8,341 bases of DNA. Source: Trebonia sp. GTDB lineage: Bacteria; Actinomycetota; Actinomycetes; Streptosporangiales; Streptosporangiaceae. A model generated the notes under the pieces. The model had not been told where the DNA came from. It was given only the letters and a program-made list of their open reading frames with translations, and made no database searches. The stretch spans positions 1-8,341 of the forward strand of contig JASHPP010000288.1 of the NCBI GenBank assembly GCA_030038035.1. The letters run 5' to 3'. Positions 6,373-8,341 of this stretch are shown here, in pieces; within the stretch, counting starts at the first letter, position 1, and each line of letters begins with the position of its first letter. A program made the translations under genes and the position numbers.

Positions 6373-6410
6373 GGTTAGGGTCTGGTCCGGTTGTCGGGCA
6401 GCATAGGAGT

Positions 6411-7391
6411 GTGACGCTGACAACCGACGCGCCTGACGAGGCCGGGACGCAGAGTCCGGCCGGGCAGCGGGATTCGTTCGAGCTGCTGACCGGTCTGTTC
6501 CGCGGCGGTGGCGTGGTCGTGCTGACCGGAGCGGGGCTTTCGACCGAGTCCGGAATTCCCGATTACCGGGGAGCGACGGGGCGGGCCAGGCGCGCCGAGC
6601 CCATGACGTACCAGACGTTCACCGGAAGTGAGGCGGCGCGTCAGCGATACTGGGCGCGCAGCCACCTCGGCTGGCGGCACATCGCGACCGCGCGGCCGAA
6701 CGCCGGGCACCGCGCGGTGGCGGCGCTTGAGCGGCGTGGGCTGGTGCGCGGGATCATCACGCAGAACGTGGACGGACTGCATCAGGCGGCGGGCGCCCGC
6801 AACGTCACCGAACTGCACGGCAGCCTGCACCGGGTCGTGTGCCTGTCGTGCTGGGAGCGCACCCCCCGGCTGTCGCTCGACGACCGGCTGCAGGCGGCGA
6901 ATCCCGCCTGGCGCGACCGGGACACGGAGATCAACCCGGACGGGGACGCGGCGGTGCAGGACACCTCCGGCTTCGTGATCGCGGACTGCGAGGGCTGCGG
7001 CGGGGTGCTGAAGCCGGACGTCGTCTTCTTCGGCGAGAACGTGCCGGGGATCCGGGTGGCGGCCTGCTACGACCTGGTCTCGGCCGCGTCGTCCCTGGTC
7101 GTCCTCGGGTCGTCGCTGACCGTCATGTCCGGCTACCGGTACGTGCGGCACGCCGCGGCGCGCGGCATCCCCGTGGTGATCGTGAACCAGGGCGCGACGC
7201 GCGGCGACGCGCTGGCGGCAGCCACCCTGGACGCGCCGCTCGGCGAGACGCTGCGGGCGGTCGCCGCCCGGATGGGCGGATCGTTATGGTCGGTGAGCGG
7301 GATCTCGTCGCGCTGCTGCACCGCGCGGACTGGACGCGGCTGTCCCTGTCGGGCACGGTGCGCGGCGTCGACGACCCGGACTTCATGGTGA
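6411..7391 (+). CDS. Class II (SIRT4-like) sirtuin, NAD-dependent protein deacylase
   Basis: The 326-residue protein shows the full sirtuin core. The NAD-binding loop is GAGLSTESGIPDYRG (40-54). QNVDGLH starts at 118, and catalytic H136 lies in ELHG. A zinc site is formed by C144-x2-C147 and C193-x2-C196. KPDVVFFGE, GSSLTVMSGYR and VNQGATRGD follow. RYWARSHLGW and NPDGD are marks of the SIRT4-like class II. These enzymes use NAD to remove acyl groups from lysine, or act as ADP-ribosyltransferases or lipoamidases; the preferred acyl group is not readable. The GTG at 6411 has AGGAG only 1 nt ahead, too close for normal use, so a leaderless start or a nearby non-standard start is possible. The last 35 residues or so, from SGISSRCC, are Cys/Arg/Thr-rich and unlike any sirtuin end. 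They follow a rare TTA codon at 7284 and overlap the next gene out of frame, so the natural domain probably ends near 7285. Confidence 0.92.
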   Translation: MTLTTDAPDEAGTQSPAGQRDSFELLTGLFRGGGVVVLTGAGLSTESGIPDYRGATGRARRAEPMTYQTFTGSEAARQRYWARSHLGWRHIATARPNAGHRAVAALERRGLVRGIITQNVDGLHQAAGARNVTELHGSLHRVVCLSCWERTPRLSLDDRLQAANPAWRDRDTEINPDGDAAVQDTSGFVIADCEGCGGVLKPDVVFFGENVPGIRVAACYDLVSAASSLVVLGSSLTVMSGYRYVRHAAARGIPVVIVNQGATRGDALAAATLDAPLGETLRAVAARMGGSLWSVSGISSRCCTARTGRGCPCRARCAASTTRTSW

Positions 7392-8341
7392 CCACGGTCA
7401 CGGAGGAGCGCCGGGCGTGGCGGGCGTGGCGGGAGCACGGGTTTCCGCCGTATCCGCCGTTCTCGTTCGGGCCCGGGCCTTTGCGTGACGACCCTGAGCC
7501 GACGCTGCTCGTCGCGCCGGGCAGGCGGTACCGGGTGGAGAACTCAGGCGGGCGGCATGTTCGCGGCTGCGACGGCGAGCGAATCTGGCTGTGGCTCGCG
7601 GACCTGCCGCCGGACACGAAGGTGCGCCTCGCCGGCGGCCCTCAGCCGCCCTTCCCCTCGCTGCTCGCCCCGTCCTGGCTGCTCAGCGGATACGAACTGT
7701 CGATTGAGGGCGAGGCCGCCTTGTGCGGGCGGGCCGGCGTCCGCGTCGTGGCGGTGCCGCGGCGCGACGCGAGCTGGCGGGGAGGCCGGGGACGAGGCCG
7801 CGGCCGGACGCTGGGGCCGTCGCTGTTCGGCTGGCCGACATCGGTCACCAGCGACCGGGTCACCGCCGTTGTCGACGCCGAGCTCGGCATCCTGTTGCGC
7901 TGCGAGCGGCAGCGGGGGGCTCGCCCGCCGGACGTGGCCGAGTTCACCAGCCTCACGGTGGGCGAGGCGGCTGACCCGGCGCGGTTCACCGCGCCGCCGG
8001 GAAGCGTCACGGCCGACGCGAGGGACTCCGGGTGGTGGTCGTTCCGGACCGAGCCCCCTGGCGGGCCGTTGGGCGGGGTCGCCACGGAGGCTGCCAAGGC
8101 AGCTGTGGGGCTGGCCGCGGGCGGGCTCGGGGCGGCGATCAGGTACTCGGCGTCGATCCGCCATCCATTCGGCTCGTCGCAGGCGTGGGGGCGTGCCACG
8201 AGGGACGACGATCCTGAAGGCTCGATGCCGCGGGACGATCCCCCGCCGGCCGAGGCGGGCGGCGGGGGCGAGGCGGGCGGCGCGGGCGAGGCGGGCGGCG
8301 CGAGTAGGGCGGGTGAGCCTGGTGCGGCGGGCCGGCCTGTC
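7286..8341 (+). CDS. Uncharacterised actinobacterial protein with Gly/Ala/Glu repeat tail, 3' end outside window
   Basis: From ATG 7286 the frame is open to the window end, 352 codons. I cannot name it securely. Residues 5-150 look like a beta-rich domain: LLHRADWTRLSLSGTV, then VAPGRRYRVE (76-85), CDGERIWLW (95-103) and LLAPSWLLSGYELSI (126-140). Later come GRAGVRVVAVPR (148-159) and VVDAELGILLRCER (195-208), then FTAPPG. The order prepared-peptide, basic edge, 'DGE', 'GR' and 'DxExGILLR' resembles LolA/RseB-like lipoprotein-handling folds, but no signal peptide is seen, so this is only a suggestion. A small-residue helix lies at 266-286, followed by a disordered acidic/Gly tail. The start overlaps the sirtuin ORF by 106 nt. 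Over 7286-7384 this frame has G or C in the third position in 31 of 33 codons against 26 of 33 for the sirtuin frame, which supports it. ATG 7385 or GTG 7388 (GTGA overlap with the sirtuin stop) are alternatives. Confidence 0.7.
   Translation, partial: MVGERDLVALLHRADWTRLSLSGTVRGVDDPDFMVTTVTEERRAWRAWREHGFPPYPPFSFGPGPLRDDPEPTLLVAPGRRYRVENSGGRHVRGCDGERIWLWLADLPPDTKVRLAGGPQPPFPSLLAPSWLLSGYELSIEGEAALCGRAGVRVVAVPRRDASWRGGRGRGRGRTLGPSLFGWPTSVTSDRVTAVVDAELGILLRCERQRGARPPDVAEFTSLTVGEAADPARFTAPPGSVTADARDSGWWSFRTEPPGGPLGGVATEAAKAAVGLAAGGLGAAIRYSASIRHPFGSSQAWGRATRDDDPEGSMPRDDPPPAEAGGGGEAGGAGEAGGASRAGEPGAAGRPV
8252..8323 (+). repeat. 18-bp tandem repeat encoding EAGGxx units
   Basis: Three near-identical 18-bp copies start at 8252, 8270 and 8288 (GAGGCGGGCGGCG followed by a variable end), and a decayed fourth starts at 8306. 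In frame they encode EAGGGG, EAGGAG, EAGGAS and RAGEPG. The array is in the C-terminal tail of the uncharacterised protein and is likely a flexible linker prone to copy-number change. Confidence 0.8.

Noticed and set aside
7544..8199. Minus-strand open frames over the uncharacterised gene
   Set aside because: Composition is Pro/Arg/Ser-rich without any domain, and the plus frame has better codon bias and continuity with the start at 7286.

Overview
This is a high-GC window with strong G/C preference at third codon positions, few convincing Shine-Dalgarno sites and a Tat-exported phosphatase. It contains protein families typical of soil actinomycetes (short sedolisins, class II sirtuins, LacI-type regulators). 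I place it in a Gram-positive actinomycete, probably filamentous, without naming a genus. I see no mobile element, phage gene, CRISPR array, rRNA or tRNA. It reads as ordinary chromosome.

Layout from left to right. Positions 1-602 (minus): first 200 codons of a bile acid:sodium symporter-family membrane transporter, cut by the window edge. 675-1811 (minus): a LacI/GalR-family regulator that reads toward the transporter. 1812-1880: a short divergent promoter region with six runs of G. 1881-2345 (plus): a NUDIX hydrolase. 2346-2473: a gap with a small hairpin and a palindrome. 2474-4048 (plus): a Tat-exported purple acid phosphatase. 4058-4098: a perfect 19-bp inverted repeat between convergent genes. 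4077-5525 (minus): a secreted sedolisin (S53) peptidase with no room for the usual propeptide. 5576-6337 (minus): an NRDE/TANGO2-family protein, 50 nt upstream of the sedolisin. 6338-6410: a second divergent promoter region. 6411-7391 (plus): a class II sirtuin. 7286-8341 (plus): an uncharacterised protein that overlaps the sirtuin end and runs off the window.

How the genes may work together. The LacI regulator and transporter form a plausible regulator/transport pair (inference from adjacency and orientation). The phosphatase and sedolisin are both exported, and together would release phosphate and peptides outside the cell. They are convergent and appear to share one bidirectional terminator. 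The NRDE gene and sedolisin are probably co-transcribed, as are the sirtuin and the overlapping downstream gene. No single multi-gene system stands out. The most unusual points are the hairpin whose loop is the sedolisin stop codon, the altered calcium-site residues and missing propeptide of the sedolisin, the G-rich divergent promoter, a 15-of-16-base motif shared by both divergent promoters, and the out-of-frame sirtuin tail.
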